A stretch of DNA of 64,000 nt from Dendrophyllia cribrosa. Its lineage: Eukaryota > Cnidaria > Anthozoa > Scleractinia > Dendrophylliidae. The stretch lies in NCBI GenBank assembly GCA_024195265.1, contig JAJLRJ010000005.1, positions 19,457,036-19,521,035 on the forward strand, written 5' to 3'. The notes beneath the pieces are model-generated. The model ran no database searches, was not told the origin of the DNA, and worked only from the letters and a program-made list of their open reading frames with translations. A program made the position numbers and the translations under genes. This document shows positions 38,898 to 49,704 of this stretch, one piece after another (the first letter of the stretch is position 1; every line of letters starts with the position of its first letter).

Positions 38898-39819
38898 CTT
38901 AAAACAACAGACATTTCATGTGGTTGAATGAAATATATTAATGTTTGCTTTAGATGAGGAGGCACTCTATCAAGAAATACACTTTGTATGGGCTTCTTAG
39001 CAACTGAACTGATACCATGCCATTGCCATAGACAGGCCCAAGAATTTTCTTTACACATGTTTAACACTTCAACTTCAAAAATCTCTGATTCTGCAAGGGT
39101 CTTTAATTTTTTTTCTGTACAAATGCAATGAAAACAACCATTGGCTCAGTAAATTAAACGTTAGCTGGTTTCAATATAATTTATTGCTGCTGAACAAGTC
39201 TATTTCCTTGTCAAGGTTCCATTTATAAATAAGCAGGCAATGAATCAAACAGTTCGTAAATGACCTTTATTAACTGCCCTAAATGGTACCCAAAGTAGGA
39301 GTTACAGAAATTAAAGTTCACTTGCAGAGAAATTTTTCTAGACTATGTACACAAATAAAGTTATTCTAACCTGGAACGGCTTTACCATATTCAAAATTGC
39401 CATCTCAGCTTCCAAATTATCTAGCTATATATGGGACCAGAAGCTCTGGGACCTATTACTTCGCCATCAGCTAAGTAGTACAAACTGTACTTTGCAAGCT
39501 CAACAATAGTTCTGGCTCGGAGTTCTACATGACATTGTTCTGTCCCAAATAACAACAACGAAGCTGCTCTGAAACAGCAGTTTTCATCGCCGAATGTTTT
39601 CAGAGCAACAAATTCAGAGACATGTTCCGTGGCGAATTAGCTCACATCCCGGGGCTCACATGAGCTGAAATCAATGCCAAGTGGTTGATGAATGACATCA
39701 GAAGGAGTTTTAAAAGACGGCAACAGTCGATTTACAATAATGCATGCATCCACAAGGGGTTTGAAGCCATAATTTGCCGCTGTTTGCAACATTTGCAAAA
39801 GTCCCGCAATGTCCGCCAT
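38898..39819 (-). pseudogene. OTU-domain cysteine protease-like gene fragment
   Basis: On the minus strand, ATG 39819 begins a frame through PLGIDFSSCEP, then a TAA at 39637-39639. It stays open in the same frame through TFGDENCCFRAASLLLFG, the OTU signature (D, then Cys in GDxNCxFR). A frame change near 39430 leads to MAILNMVKPFQ and a donor at 39371. A second exon (39090-38898) follows an acceptor CTTGCAG and encodes SWACLWQWHGISSVAKKPI, typical of the OTU C-terminal half. OTU enzymes remove ubiquitin. It lies antisense within the presumed HECT gene. Confidence 0.55.
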
Positions 39820-40790
39820 TTTGAAAATAGTTTTGAAAATAAGACGCGCATGCGTGTTCTGTTATTTTCTAGGCTTTCCCCGGCAGTTCGTCTCGGATAC
39901 GTCACCGAAACGAATTGACCGTGAAGGACTGGGAAAGCCGTACAGGAACTAGGCAACCACGGACCCTCCTCCCGTTGCAGAACATACAACTTATATCTAC
40001 TGAAATAGTAAAACCATTTATAAGTTTTGTTTTGATGGAAAATGACGAAAATTGAAAACTGACATTTAATTTTGCTTTTCTTGAATTCAATAATCTCAAA
40101 TAATAATTTTCATTTTTGATTTTTCCATTTTTGATTTTTATAAAAATGGAATGGACGGAAGGTACACGGACCACGAGGATGTGCCCTTAGTCCAAAGGGA
40201 GTGGGATTATTCTCCCCCTCCCAGCCTAGTCACAAGCCTGCCTCTTAGCTCCGCAGCCACCCCCACTACATCAACTTTTTCCCCATTTTACCCAATCGAT
40301 TGCCAATTTTTAATTGAGAACAAAAATTAAAAATTGAAATCAATTTTCAATTTTTTACTTTGCTTAATGTCAATCTATTTTCAAATGGACACAAAACTTG
40401 AAAGTTGATATCAATTTTCAATTTTTGTTTGCAAAGGTGAGTTGAAGTAATGTTAACGATATATCCTTTCCGATTTATTTCATCGCATGAAAATGGACAA
40501 ATTGTATCAGATAAAACAATTTTCCAATAAACATTTAAGAAAATCCATAACGGAAATCGATTTTCAATTTTTCATTTAAATAAAAAAATGAATGGACGAA
40601 TGACCCACGGACCGAGGAGGGGAGTGGCTGACGTCATGATCCCTGGAGGTAACGTCATGGGTTAAAAATAGGTAGAGATGACATCATAATCTATTTTAGG
40701 TCAATGGGGAGTGATGACATCATATTATAAATTGTATGTTCACTTGCACTAATTTTGTGAGCATAGACTGATTTAATGTTTTAAATTCAG
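39820..40790. other. AT-rich intron-like DNA before HECT exon
   Basis: Imperfect repeats of CAATTTTCAATTTTT occur between 40070 and 40590, with GACCCACGGACC-like segments nearby. No gene is seen. Confidence 0.4.
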
Positions 40791-41100
40791 CTGTAGAAGA
40801 ATTTAAAGACATTGAAAATCCAAGACTCACTCTGGAATTTTCCTTCTTTGAGGAAAAGGCCTATGATGCTGGGGGTCTCAGGAAAGAATTTTTTCGACCG
40901 TGTCCTAAAGAAATACACCAAAGGTATTTTAAAAATGGACTGCGTGAACTTATGGCCAAAGAATATGAGTTTGTTGGAACTATTATGGCTATGAGTATTC
41001 TTCAAAATGGGCCCATTTCACGGTTCATTTATTCATATCTCAAGGCCATGCATTGCAGAGCTTCGAAAAGGATTCATGAAACTTGGTCTTTATAAGATTG
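40791..41100 (+). pseudogene. HECT-domain E3 ligase coding exon, first part
   Basis: The exon follows acceptor TTTTAAATTCAG and reads LTLEFSFFEEKAYDAGGLRK and FVGTIMAMSILQNGPI, typical of the N-lobe of HECT ubiquitin ligases (G2E3-like). A one-base shift is needed near 41045 to continue through FMKLGLYKI. Element B begins immediately after, at 41101, and the HECT frame resumes at 58347. HECT ligases transfer ubiquitin through a C-terminal cysteine. This is either a dead host gene or a transposon-associated paralogue. Confidence 0.65.
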
Positions 41101-41304
41101 AGTAGTAATAGACGTTGGTGATCCGGGACCACATGAAAATTCCGAGACCACGCCACGCCACCCACCTACCCCCCTCAGCCTCCTTCGTCGGCTTTCGGGG
41201 GGCAGGTGGGTGGCGTGGCGTGGTCTCGGAATTTTCAGGTGGTCCCGGATGCACCAACGTTTATTACTACACACTGGTGAATGCTGGTCCGGCACGAGAC
41301 CACC
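41101..41304 (+). repeat. Left terminal inverted repeat of element B, with hairpin
   Basis: Bases 41101-41271 form a near-perfect palindrome with arms of about 70 bp around a loop containing CCTCCTTCGTCGG. It matches 58131-58341 inversely. Sequence internal to it (GAGACATAACCAATTGG) is shared with the inner repeat of element A. Confidence 0.92.
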
Positions 41305-41359
41305 CCCCAACCCGAGACATAACCAATTGGAGAAATCCCTACGCCTTGTATAAACCACG

Positions 41360-41953
41360 ATGGCGAACAGAGCTATGACTGCTGTTGAGTTCTTGTACAT
41401 GAGAAGAATCCCTTTTAAAGAAGGCGATGATGTCTTTGCGAAAAACAAAGGAACATTCGAATATAATCCTTGCAGATATTGTGGTTTAAACTTCACACAA
41501 AGCCACTCACTCGTGGAGCATCAAAAATATTCTTGCAAGAAGCTGAAAACAGAAAAACGACCGAAAGTGATTTGCCCTGGTTGCAATCTGGAAGTTTCTA
41601 AAACAACAGTTTACAAACACAGAAAAAATGGTTGCCCGTCTTTGAAAAGAAATCCTCGAGCTCTTCTCAGACATGAGGCGGATTTGGCGGCACCCCCGAG
41701 AGCTGTTCGAGATGTTTTCGCCAAGTCATATGTCAGCTGGCATGAGCTGAATGCATGGCTTGACGAGCAAGAACAAGAACAAGAACCATTTAAAAACAAA
41801 AGCTTAGAGGTTCTTGATCCTTTAAACGACATCCGTGACTTAAGCTTTGTTTCGGATTACATCGCAGGTGGTAAGAAATCACTCGCAACGTTTCAAACTG
41901 AGTTGAGTGGTTATTACCAATTGAAAAAACGCCTGAACTTTGTATATCAATGA
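41360..41953 (+). CDS. C2HC zinc-finger protein, element B
   Basis: This is the counterpart of 515-1105, 197 residues, with the same two C2HC fingers. It starts at an ATG following TTGTATAAACC and ends with TGA overlapping the exonuclease start. The frame is intact. Confidence 0.75.
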   Translation: MANRAMTAVEFLYMRRIPFKEGDDVFAKNKGTFEYNPCRYCGLNFTQSHSLVEHQKYSCKKLKTEKRPKVICPGCNLEVSKTTVYKHRKNGCPSLKRNPRALLRHEADLAAPPRAVRDVFAKSYVSWHELNAWLDEQEQEQEPFKNKSLEVLDPLNDIRDLSFVSDYIAGGKKSLATFQTELSGYYQLKKRLNFVYQ

Positions 41954-43098
41954 TGGCGACAACACAAGTGTTCATGAACTTTCTCAAATCGAGAAACACT
42001 GGTCTGAAACAAAAGAGCGCCGACTGGGTGAGAGCCAGACAAAACTCCATCGGTGCATCAGAGATCTCTGCCTTGACAGGATCGTCGCCGTTTGAATCAC
42101 GGCAAAGCTTGCTCATGAAGAAAACACAGCCAACACATATGCTCAACAATGCTGCTTATACTTGGGGCAATCTGTTCGAGCCGCTTATACGCAAGTATTT
42201 TTAGCAAAAACATTCTGTTTCCGTTTTTGGTCACAGCATCTCTCTTAATCTAGCAAGAGATCATCCACTTTATCGAAAGGTCACTTGCAGTCCAGACGGA
42301 TATTTTCTAGACAAAGATAACGGCTTAAGCTTGTTAGAGTTTAAATGTCCGTTCAAGCGGAAAATAGCTATGAACAGAATTCCTAGCTATTATAGCGACC
42401 AGATACAAACAGGTCTTGCTTTGAGTGGTGACATGGTAAACAAAGGCTTGTTTGTTGACGGCTATTTTAGAATGTGCTCTTTAAACCAGCTTGAACCAAG
42501 TTTGGAACACAATCAGTTTCTAAACGGCGGAAACAAGTTCAAAACGAAGAACAACACAACACTTTCGTGGGGAGTTTGTTATTTATTTAGCAAACGGACG
42601 ATAACAAGAAATCAAAAGGCAATCATCGATGTCGGTTCACTCACATCGAAACAATTATTTGAGAGAATTATGTCTTCCATTGCTGAGAAGGATATATGGT
42701 GTTGTTATGGTGCTGTAAAAATGTCGTTTAGAAAACAGGACGAAGACGAGGCGTTTTTGCGTTATACTCGTATGCAAAAAGTGTTTTCAGAGGGTTCAGA
42801 AGGCCCTAAACCAGTGGCTATGTTTGCTTGGAAGCTCCTGGATATAACTGAGATTTGGGCGTCAAAGCAACCAAACTTTTTGAGCAATATCCAAACGTCG
42901 GTCGAGCGTTTTCATAACAGCTTGGCAAGCCTTCGAAAAAAGATAACAGAACACTCTGAAGAGAAAACCATCCAACAAACCACCCCTGTCAAAACATTTC
43001 TAAACAATTTGGATGATGACAGTGCAGTGTTGGAAGTCTTCTTAAACTCAAAAATGGAGTCAATTGAAAAAACATACCCCAGTCTATACCTCAACTGA
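41950..43098 (+). pseudogene. YqaJ-like exonuclease, nonsense codon in element B
   Basis: It is the same length and start as the A copy. A TAG at 42202-42204 falls just after the LFEPLIRKYF segment, before the SPDGYF and LEFKCP catalytic motifs, where A has a glutamate codon. The rest of the frame is open to TGA 43096-43098, so this is a single-base lesion. Confidence 0.82.
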
Positions 43099-43102
43099 GC
43101 CA

Positions 43103-43504
43103 ATGGAGCAACTGTCTTTTGGTGAATCTCATTGGGATTATTTGTCAGACATGATCAAAGACTACATCCTTGAACTGGCTGAAAGAAGTCTCCAGCGTGA
43201 CTTGGCTGCAAGGGCCCTTCATCAATGCAGGATGAAATCTGTATGCCGTTCAATAAAAAAGCATTATCACTGGCAAAACGATTGCTATTTCCCTATATTT
43301 ACTTCACAAACATGTGATAAATGTCAAGAACTCTTCTCACCAGAAGTGGACATGGGCAGACACCGAGCCATTTGCCATGGCATGTCGCCTTATAGATGCA
43401 TACAGTGGGCATTACTGCATACAGACATCGGCAGTGATGACGAGGAAGATTATGACGGTCCAAGTTCTCACGAAAGTTTCAATGGCAGTGCTCACTCAAC
43501 GTGA
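43103..43504 (+). CDS. Small single-zinc-finger protein, element B
   Basis: This 133-residue counterpart of 2255-2671 follows a TCTATACC box. It has the same C2HC finger (CDKCQELFSPEVDMGRHRAI then C) and acidic tail. It ends convergently and overlaps the zinc-ribbon gene by 13 bp. Function unknown. Confidence 0.62.
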   Translation: MEQLSFGESHWDYLSDMIKDYILELAERSLQRDLAARALHQCRMKSVCRSIKKHYHWQNDCYFPIFTSQTCDKCQELFSPEVDMGRHRAICHGMSPYRCIQWALLHTDIGSDDEEDYDGPSSHESFNGSAHST

Positions 43505-44193
43505 CCCATCTTTTCAAGCATGATCTTCCAGTTTTGTTCGTGTCTCCAAAGTGATTTTTCTGGGACTTGTAGCCGGAAGTAATTGACAATATCTCGTTGT
43601 GGATATTTTTGTACAATTGCATCCAAGATTTTGTGGGCTACAAATGGCATAGAGATTCTTTCCGGTAGATATTCTTCGATTAATTTGAAGGAAACATTTG
43701 CATGTTGTATTTCATCATAGGACAAGCAGACGTAGGGTTCACAAATTTTCAGATGTTTGTTGAGATAGATTTTGAAGTTGTAGCGTTTGGTGGGCATTCT
43801 TTTTTTTGTAATTTTGTAATCACCACCATAGAGCTCGTTATAATCGAAGGTTACACCATCCAGAGGCTCTAAGAGTCCGCAGTCCTCACAGCAAAGTTCT
43901 GATGAAAACATCCTGAGGTTTAATGTGCCTTTGCAGTTTTGGCAAAATTTTATCCTTTCATTCAAAAGGGTGAAAGGTGAGTGTGGGGGGTATTGTGTCA
44001 CGGGAGAAAGACACTCCTTGATGTGATGAAGGCGTTCTGGCAGGTTTGAACGCCGTATTTCCTTGGTGTAGTTGTCGAGTGAGCGCAGGAGGATAAATTT
44101 GTATTCTTTATCAAGCTCATCGAGTTTGTCTTTGTATTCGCCTTTAGTGTCCAAGAATCGAACATCAGCCAGTTGTTTAGCGAACTTCTCCAT
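43492..44193 (-). CDS. Zinc-ribbon protein, possible VLTF3-like late transcription factor
   Basis: This intact 233-residue frame starts at ATG 44193 directly after a GTGTATATCC box. It has a charged helical N-terminus, then a zinc ribbon (C84-x2-C87 and C102-x2-C105). A conserved-looking segment follows with TKKRMPTKRYNFKIYLNKHL near 128-147 and a helical C-terminus. This plan resembles the VLTF3 late transcription factors of large DNA viruses and some Polinton-like viruses (ribbon followed by a KRxNHF-like motif). It is an inference without a profile search; another zinc-ribbon protein remains possible. Confidence 0.5.
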   Translation of the reverse strand: MEKFAKQLADVRFLDTKGEYKDKLDELDKEYKFILLRSLDNYTKEIRRSNLPERLHHIKECLSPVTQYPPHSPFTLLNERIKFCQNCKGTLNLRMFSSELCCEDCGLLEPLDGVTFDYNELYGGDYKITKKRMPTKRYNFKIYLNKHLKICEPYVCLSYDEIQHANVSFKLIEEYLPERISMPFVAHKILDAIVQKYPQRDIVNYFRLQVPEKSLWRHEQNWKIMLEKMGHVE

Positions 44194-44215
44194 GGATATA
44201 CACCGTGTTGTGTAT

Positions 44216-44932
44216 TCAATTGGACACAAAGGATTTATCCTTCGAAATGTAGAGGTTCAAATCGGATTTGGATGCTGCGGCGAGAAGTATCTTTTTTTGA
44301 AATTCTTGTTTGACTTCCTTGCGAAGTTCCTTTTTGAGTTTCTCGATGTCTGGAGCTTGTGTTTGTGTGCCAACGTCTTTTGATGCCTTAACCCCATCCC
44401 TGATTGCAGCTTTGAGTTCGTGATATTTTTCCTCCTCACGAGTAATTATGGTGAATTCTGCATCACTGATCCTCTTGTCTTCCAGAGCTTTTGAGACCAG
44501 CTCATTGACAGAGTTGCGTTTAGCCAGGGCCAGTGTATAGATATTCTCGTGCTTAGCCACTTTCCGCTCTAACCGTTTGTTGGCAGCTGTAAAACCAACT
44601 GAGGACAGCCCACAAAGCGTGGCAACGCCGGCAAGTGCGGGGCTTGCAACAATGCCGAACCCAGTCAAGGCAGTGGCTAGGGCCCCTGATGACAGCCCAA
44701 CAGAAAGTGACCCAAGGCCAACCGCCGAGTAATGAACTAAGGATTGGGTTCGTTTATATTTCTTTGCGACCTGACGGTAATGCTCGGCTTCGTCAGACAA
44801 CTCCTTAAGAAAGTCAGAAATCTTTTTGAGCCGGAAATCTTCTGCATTGATTTGAGTGATCTCACGCATAGGGTAGAGATTTTGTGTCTCGCTGTATTCG
44901 GGGGCCGATGGAAGCACATTGGCAGAACTCAT
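44216..44932 (-). CDS. Two-helix membrane protein, intact copy
   Basis: The 238-residue product starts at ATG 44932 after an ATATATATAC box. It has a helical charged N-terminus, two hydrophobic stretches at about 66-90 and 92-115 (GALATALTGFGIVASPALAG), then a long basic helix. The uninterrupted sequence across codons 11-15 defines the empty site of the Academ insertion in A. Function unknown. Confidence 0.7.
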   Translation of the reverse strand: MSSANVLPSAPEYSETQNLYPMREITQINAEDFRLKKISDFLKELSDEAEHYRQVAKKYKRTQSLVHYSAVGLGSLSVGLSSGALATALTGFGIVASPALAGVATLCGLSSVGFTAANKRLERKVAKHENIYTLALAKRNSVNELVSKALEDKRISDAEFTIITREEEKYHELKAAIRDGVKASKDVGTQTQAPDIEKLKKELRKEVKQEFQKKILLAAASKSDLNLYISKDKSFVSN

Positions 44933-44955
44933 GGCGTGGGTATATATATGATTTT

Positions 44956-45490
44956 TTAATTTATCTCAACTTCAAATTCTAAGGGCATGTCATTGAAGTT
45001 GAAGAGGCCATTGTTCTCATCCCTCACTGACAGTGTTATGCTGTTTACATAATCACCAGACGAGACGTCACGCAAGACGTTCTGCTGTCTTGGTTCGTAG
45101 AGAATTTTCTCAAAAGCTTTTCCACGAATATCAAACCGAGCCAAAACTGTCGAAGGCTTACCATTGAGTAAGTTCTGTTCTTTATCAACCAGATCACAGT
45201 GGATGAAGTAAGTGCTTGGTGCCCTTAAACGCTTGACGAAAGTTTTTGGCCACGGCAATTTAGGACTTATACCAAGCAATTCAGATAGATCATGGTCTAG
45301 TTTAACCTCTTCTGGGTATTCTTTTAAAATGATCATCGACCCCAGTGGCGTGTTTGTCTCAGTTGCTAATTTATAATTAGCATTGGCACCACCGAATACG
45401 TTTTCTAATTCTTTTGCCAAAGATTCAAGAGTGTAATGCCTTGGAAGAAATCTTCTGACAGTTCCTGTATTACTCCCATTTTCATTTTTG
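44956..45490 (-). pseudogene. Penton-like protein, 5'-deleted copy in element B
   Basis: The frame ends at TAA 44956-44958 and shares its C-terminal half with the A copy. Upstream of TFVKRLRAPS it diverges sharply (RRFLPRHYTLESLAKELEN). At about 45490 it runs into antisense of the 565-aa gene because the intervening promoter and both gene starts are deleted. No start codon remains. Confidence 0.6.
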
Positions 45491-46889
45491 AGAGACGCTT
45501 TGGGTCTCCATCAAGACGGTAGTTTTCCTTATCAGTTATCGTTGGGGCAACCAGAAAAGTCAATCCCAGCTGTTGATTTCTCCACCACAATAGACAAGGA
45601 TATGATGATTGGTGCAATCTTGAACGACGAAGCGCAAAAGATTTACGTCACGCCAACTGATTATTTCACAACGAAATACAGAAATATCACAACAGCGAAA
45701 TATGGAAGAAAGTGGCTCGGTGGGCCGCATATGAGTTTTTGGCCACAACAACTCTCCTTCGCACTGTGGTGTGCAACAACCGGATGCGGAATTTCGCGCG
45801 ACATTCTCTTTGATAAGAACTCCAGTCTATCCCTAACCCCCCAGCTCCGGTCGTTTTACCGGTTTCACGTTTATTTCACAACAAGGCGAATACTTTACAA
45901 GATGGGTGCGGAACAAAGCGTGAGTGCTTTGCCAGACGACCCTCCATTCAACCAGAAAGACAACAAGTACAACATCGACGCGTACAACAAGATTTGCATA
46001 GAGTTCGGTATCGACCCCAGTTCTGACTTCCGTTTCACATACGGCAAGAACCACGGTCTTGGGCATGTCTACATTGGTGCTTATGGAGAGGGCATCGTCT
46101 CTACCGATTACACCTACCCAGATCCCGATCTAGCTCTGTTCAATGATGAGCGCGTGACTGACAGAAACGACCCCAAGGGGCGACAAGGACCAAGGGGCGG
46201 ACACCCAGTTCGAGCACTTTGTGCCAAATTACGCACAGGGGCTAACACAGCCGGGGCTCGCGCGTATGAACCAATCAATCGAGGCCTTTGTGTACTGCAT
46301 TCTTGGTTCACAAGCCAAAACCCGCAGCAGCATCATTGGAAGAGGAGGCCGGGCGTTCGAAACGCAGAGAGTATTCCTCACCCATCTAGAGGAGGCAATA
46401 ATACTGAACGACATCGCAACAAGCGTACAACGTTACCAGCTTGCCATCCAAGCAACGAAAGTGCGCCTAGACTTTGCGACAGCACCCGGAAGCTGGCTCA
46501 TGCCATCGCGCATGATTATCAACACAGAGAGCGTGATCGGGTATAACAACAATCTACAGGAGGCAACGCAAGGGATAAAGCTGGGTGTGAACAATGATGT
46601 TAATCTGGGCACAAAAAAAGCCTCTCTTCGCCTCATGGACGGCGGACTAACAAAGATCAATCCACCAAACAGTCACCCATCAAACCCGATACATAAACAG
46701 GCTACACAGGCACAGAGCATCGCCCCCAAACCAAGGACCACACCACAACCAGCCCCAACACCCACACCACAGCCCACACCCACACCCACACCCGCACCCA
46801 CACCACAGCCCGACTCACATCACGTAAACAAGGCACTCATTGCTGTGGGTGCGCTTGCTTTGGCAGGCATTTTCGTTTGGTCAAGATAA
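45488..46889 (+). pseudogene. 565-aa protein gene, N-terminally deleted and frameshifted
   Basis: It corresponds to 8997-10694 from about codon 85 onward. It lacks a start codon and has an indel near 46175-46205 that shifts the frame; the rest, including the Pro/Thr linker and terminal membrane anchor, is in the second frame to 46889. A short deletion around 45690 relative to A keeps frame. Confidence 0.75.
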
Positions 46890-46894
46890 GAAGT

Positions 46895-48376
46895 TCAAGA
46901 CTTCGCACGCTTAGTGATCCTTTCAACAAGGAAGGCCACAACGGCAAGGATGAGCAGCCAGGCGTGTTCACCCAGAAATGAGATGACCTACCCAGCCGCT
47001 TTGAAGATGAAGCTCACAATTGAGCCAATGAGGCCAGGCAGGGCGTTGGCCGCTTTTTTGCCAAGCTCTTTAAGCCCATTTCCAATAGCCTTGGTGGCCC
47101 TTGCCAGGCCATTCAAGGTGGCGAGTACCACAGCGCTGATGGTGATGCCAGCTGCCAGAACAACAGCTTGCAGTGTCCACCCGTATTTCTTGAAGATTTC
47201 TCTAACCCTCTCTCTCAAAGACATGCCCCTTTCCCGCACCTCAATTTCTGTATTGACCCTTGCCAGCTCTTCTTCTCGCTCAGCAGCCCGGGCTTCCGCT
47301 GCTTCTCTATCAGATGGAGAAGTGTCCTCAGCCTCTATGACGAGTCTGTCTTCAGCGTTCTGCCGTTCAAGCTCTTCTTTGTTCTGTTTCAGTTCGTCCA
47401 GTGGTTTTATGGCATCCTTTTTTGCTCTAACTTCCTCTAAGCGTCTTTCAAAGCCCCTTTCGTCAAGCTTGAGTTTGTCGATGTCTTTTTGTAGTTTGTC
47501 TGCTTCTTGGGTAGCTTTTTGTATCTTGTCCAGTTCTTTTCGTTTAGCTTGATGCTCAGCTTCAAGAGCTCTCTTTTCATTTTTCAGTCTTTGTATTGCC
47601 TCCGTATTCAGTGGCCCATGTGCATCTTCCATCTCTTGAATCTGGTCATCAGCCTCTTTGCTTTTATTTCTGAGGGTATCCATGTCGCGGCGAACTTTTT
47701 GTACAGCAGCAGCCATTTGTTCTTTTTGTTGTAGTTGTTTTTGTTTTGCTTCCAGTTCTTTTTGAGTTGCTTGAAGTGCAGCATTTGTTTCATGGAACTC
47801 TTCATCCACAGACTTTCCGAGAGCCCTTTTGATCTCTTTTGAAAGAAAAGTGTTGAAAGTCTTTTCAAAATTCCCACGGCTTTTTGTTGAAAGAACATAC
47901 CATTTATCTTTAGCCCTCATACTCACCTCGATTATAGCGCCTCCTGATTTTTTTACCGTGTACCTAAGCTTAACATTCGATACATCTGCATCTGGGTATT
48001 CTTCTTCAACTTCTCTCCATACCATGGATTCCGTTAATGACAAGTCTTCCAGGGTTATCACTCGCTGGCCTTGAGTAGCCTCTTCAATGAAAGAGGTTTC
48101 TGCAGTGCGGAAGCCTTGTTGCTCTGGGGGGAGTCTTGTTCTTGTGGCCAAAGGCACTTGTTCGCCAGCCGGGGTGGAAACAGCACCTGGTTTAAAGGGT
48201 TGCGTGGTGTTGGGGTCAGGGTCTTTCAAGTCGTCGAGGCCCTGGGTCCATTCTTTGGTTTCTTCTTCTGTCATTGGAGGCCATGAGGTGTCATCGTCAT
48301 CATCGTCATCCCCTGTGTCTGGGATGAGACGGGTTTCCTCAGTTGTCTCAGTTGTATCGTCTCCGCCTTCATTCAT
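46895..48376 (-). pseudogene. Coiled-coil membrane protein, late stop in element B
   Basis: The frame of 494 codons from ATG 48376 is open except for TAG at 46988-46990, which removes the last hydrophobic segment (HAWLLILAVMAFLVER in A). The acidic N-terminus (GDDDDDDDTSW), central domain, Glu/Lys/Gln coiled coil and first hydrophobic segment remain. It is possible that the truncated form is still made. Confidence 0.7.
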
Positions 48377-48418
48377 GATGGTATATAAATATGAATTTTA
48401 AAAACACAAATATATACC
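48377..48418. promoter_or_regulatory. Bidirectional promoter, coiled-coil and capsid genes (B)
   Basis: The divergent boxes TTATATACCATC and AAATATATACC lie within 42 bp, as in element A. Confidence 0.6.
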
Positions 48419-49669
48419 ATGGCTGTGCAACCGAATTTACTTCCATCTCACAGTGAAAAGACACTGGGCGCCATGAAGGCAGAGCGAACCGTTAAGCGCA
48501 TCACATTCAACCCATCTGAGGCCAATCCCGGTGAGACACTGTACGTCTCTGTGCCCAAGCTGGGCACGGACGATGTCATTGTGTCCGGCTCACTTGCACT
48601 GGTGTTCAACATCAACCTAGCCGGGGGCCACGCTAACAACTATCTAGTACAAAATGTTTCTCGGGCCCTGGTTGACAGGTTCGTTGTAAAGTTTGCCGCC
48701 ACCACTGTCCACGACACGGTTGGGTACGACATCTACAAGATCTTCGAAGACCTATTCAAATCGATCGATGAGCGGGAAAATATGCTTATGGAGGGCATCC
48801 AGAGTGTGGGTTTGTGCAAGATCCGCTCTGGTGCTGGTGACAAGCCGACCTCAGGCGTGGATGCGGAAACCAAGCTGGAGACAATATACAAGAATAAGTA
48901 TCGCATCAAACTGGATCACCAAATCTTAACTGATCACGGAATCATATATCCTCAAGCGTTATTCAATGACCTGGTCTTCGAACTAACCCTCGCCCCCGCA
49001 TCCCAAGTTGTCCGAGGCTCAGATACAAGCAAGCTCGTGTACAAGTTGGAAAACATCCAGCTAGAGTATGAGACGATCAGAAGTAAGAAGCTGGCCGACG
49101 ATGCAACAAGCGCTTACACTGATGGCAAGGAGTTCGCCTATGACCTCGTAATGCGAGATCGGGTGCATCCCTTCACAAAAGGCGTTGACACTCGGCTGAA
49201 TCTTCGGGTTAACCCACAGCGCCGGTCTCTCAAGGGCATCCTCTTGCTGTTCAACAATCCCTATGTTGCGGGTGCAAGGGACTCTGAGAACTATTTCAAT
49301 CCCGACATCACCAAAGTTAAGGTCGCAGTCAACGGTGTCCCAAACAGGATCTACAACGAGGGCATCAGTGGTACTGACATGTGGAATGAAATCTTCCGAT
49401 ACTTCAAGCCACACACGCGCGGCAGGCCCAACATGAACCTGACCAAATATCTCACAGGCAACAAGTTTGGGCTCTGGATTGACCTGCGGTCCATGGCTGA
49501 CACATCCCTACACGGCAACGGCCAACGGCTCGTCAACACACAGGATGGCGTGCAACTCGAGATCGAACGAAACGGCACAGGCTCGGGAACCGCAAACTGC
49601 CACATCTTCACCGTCTCAGACTCACAGATGAACATCATGAGCAGGCAGCTGCATTCTGTAGACTTCTAG
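48419..49669 (+). CDS. Major capsid protein (double jelly-roll type), element B
   Basis: This intact 416-residue copy is collinear with that in A without gaps and differs at only a few tens of residues. Substitutions are scattered, and the frame is kept in both copies. Role and reasoning are as for 12213-13463. Confidence 0.7.
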   Translation: MAVQPNLLPSHSEKTLGAMKAERTVKRITFNPSEANPGETLYVSVPKLGTDDVIVSGSLALVFNINLAGGHANNYLVQNVSRALVDRFVVKFAATTVHDTVGYDIYKIFEDLFKSIDERENMLMEGIQSVGLCKIRSGAGDKPTSGVDAETKLETIYKNKYRIKLDHQILTDHGIIYPQALFNDLVFELTLAPASQVVRGSDTSKLVYKLENIQLEYETIRSKKLADDATSAYTDGKEFAYDLVMRDRVHPFTKGVDTRLNLRVNPQRRSLKGILLLFNNPYVAGARDSENYFNPDITKVKVAVNGVPNRIYNEGISGTDMWNEIFRYFKPHTRGRPNMNLTKYLTGNKFGLWIDLRSMADTSLHGNGQRLVNTQDGVQLEIERNGTGSGTANCHIFTVSDSQMNIMSRQLHSVDF

Positions 49670-49704
49670 GTAAACACACGCATACGCATATATATACAAA
49701 CCTC

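Noticed and set aside
38529..38927. Open frame spanning the poly-G tract
   Set aside because: It is low-complexity glycine coding through the homopolymer with no conserved features, overlapping the OTU exon on the other strand.
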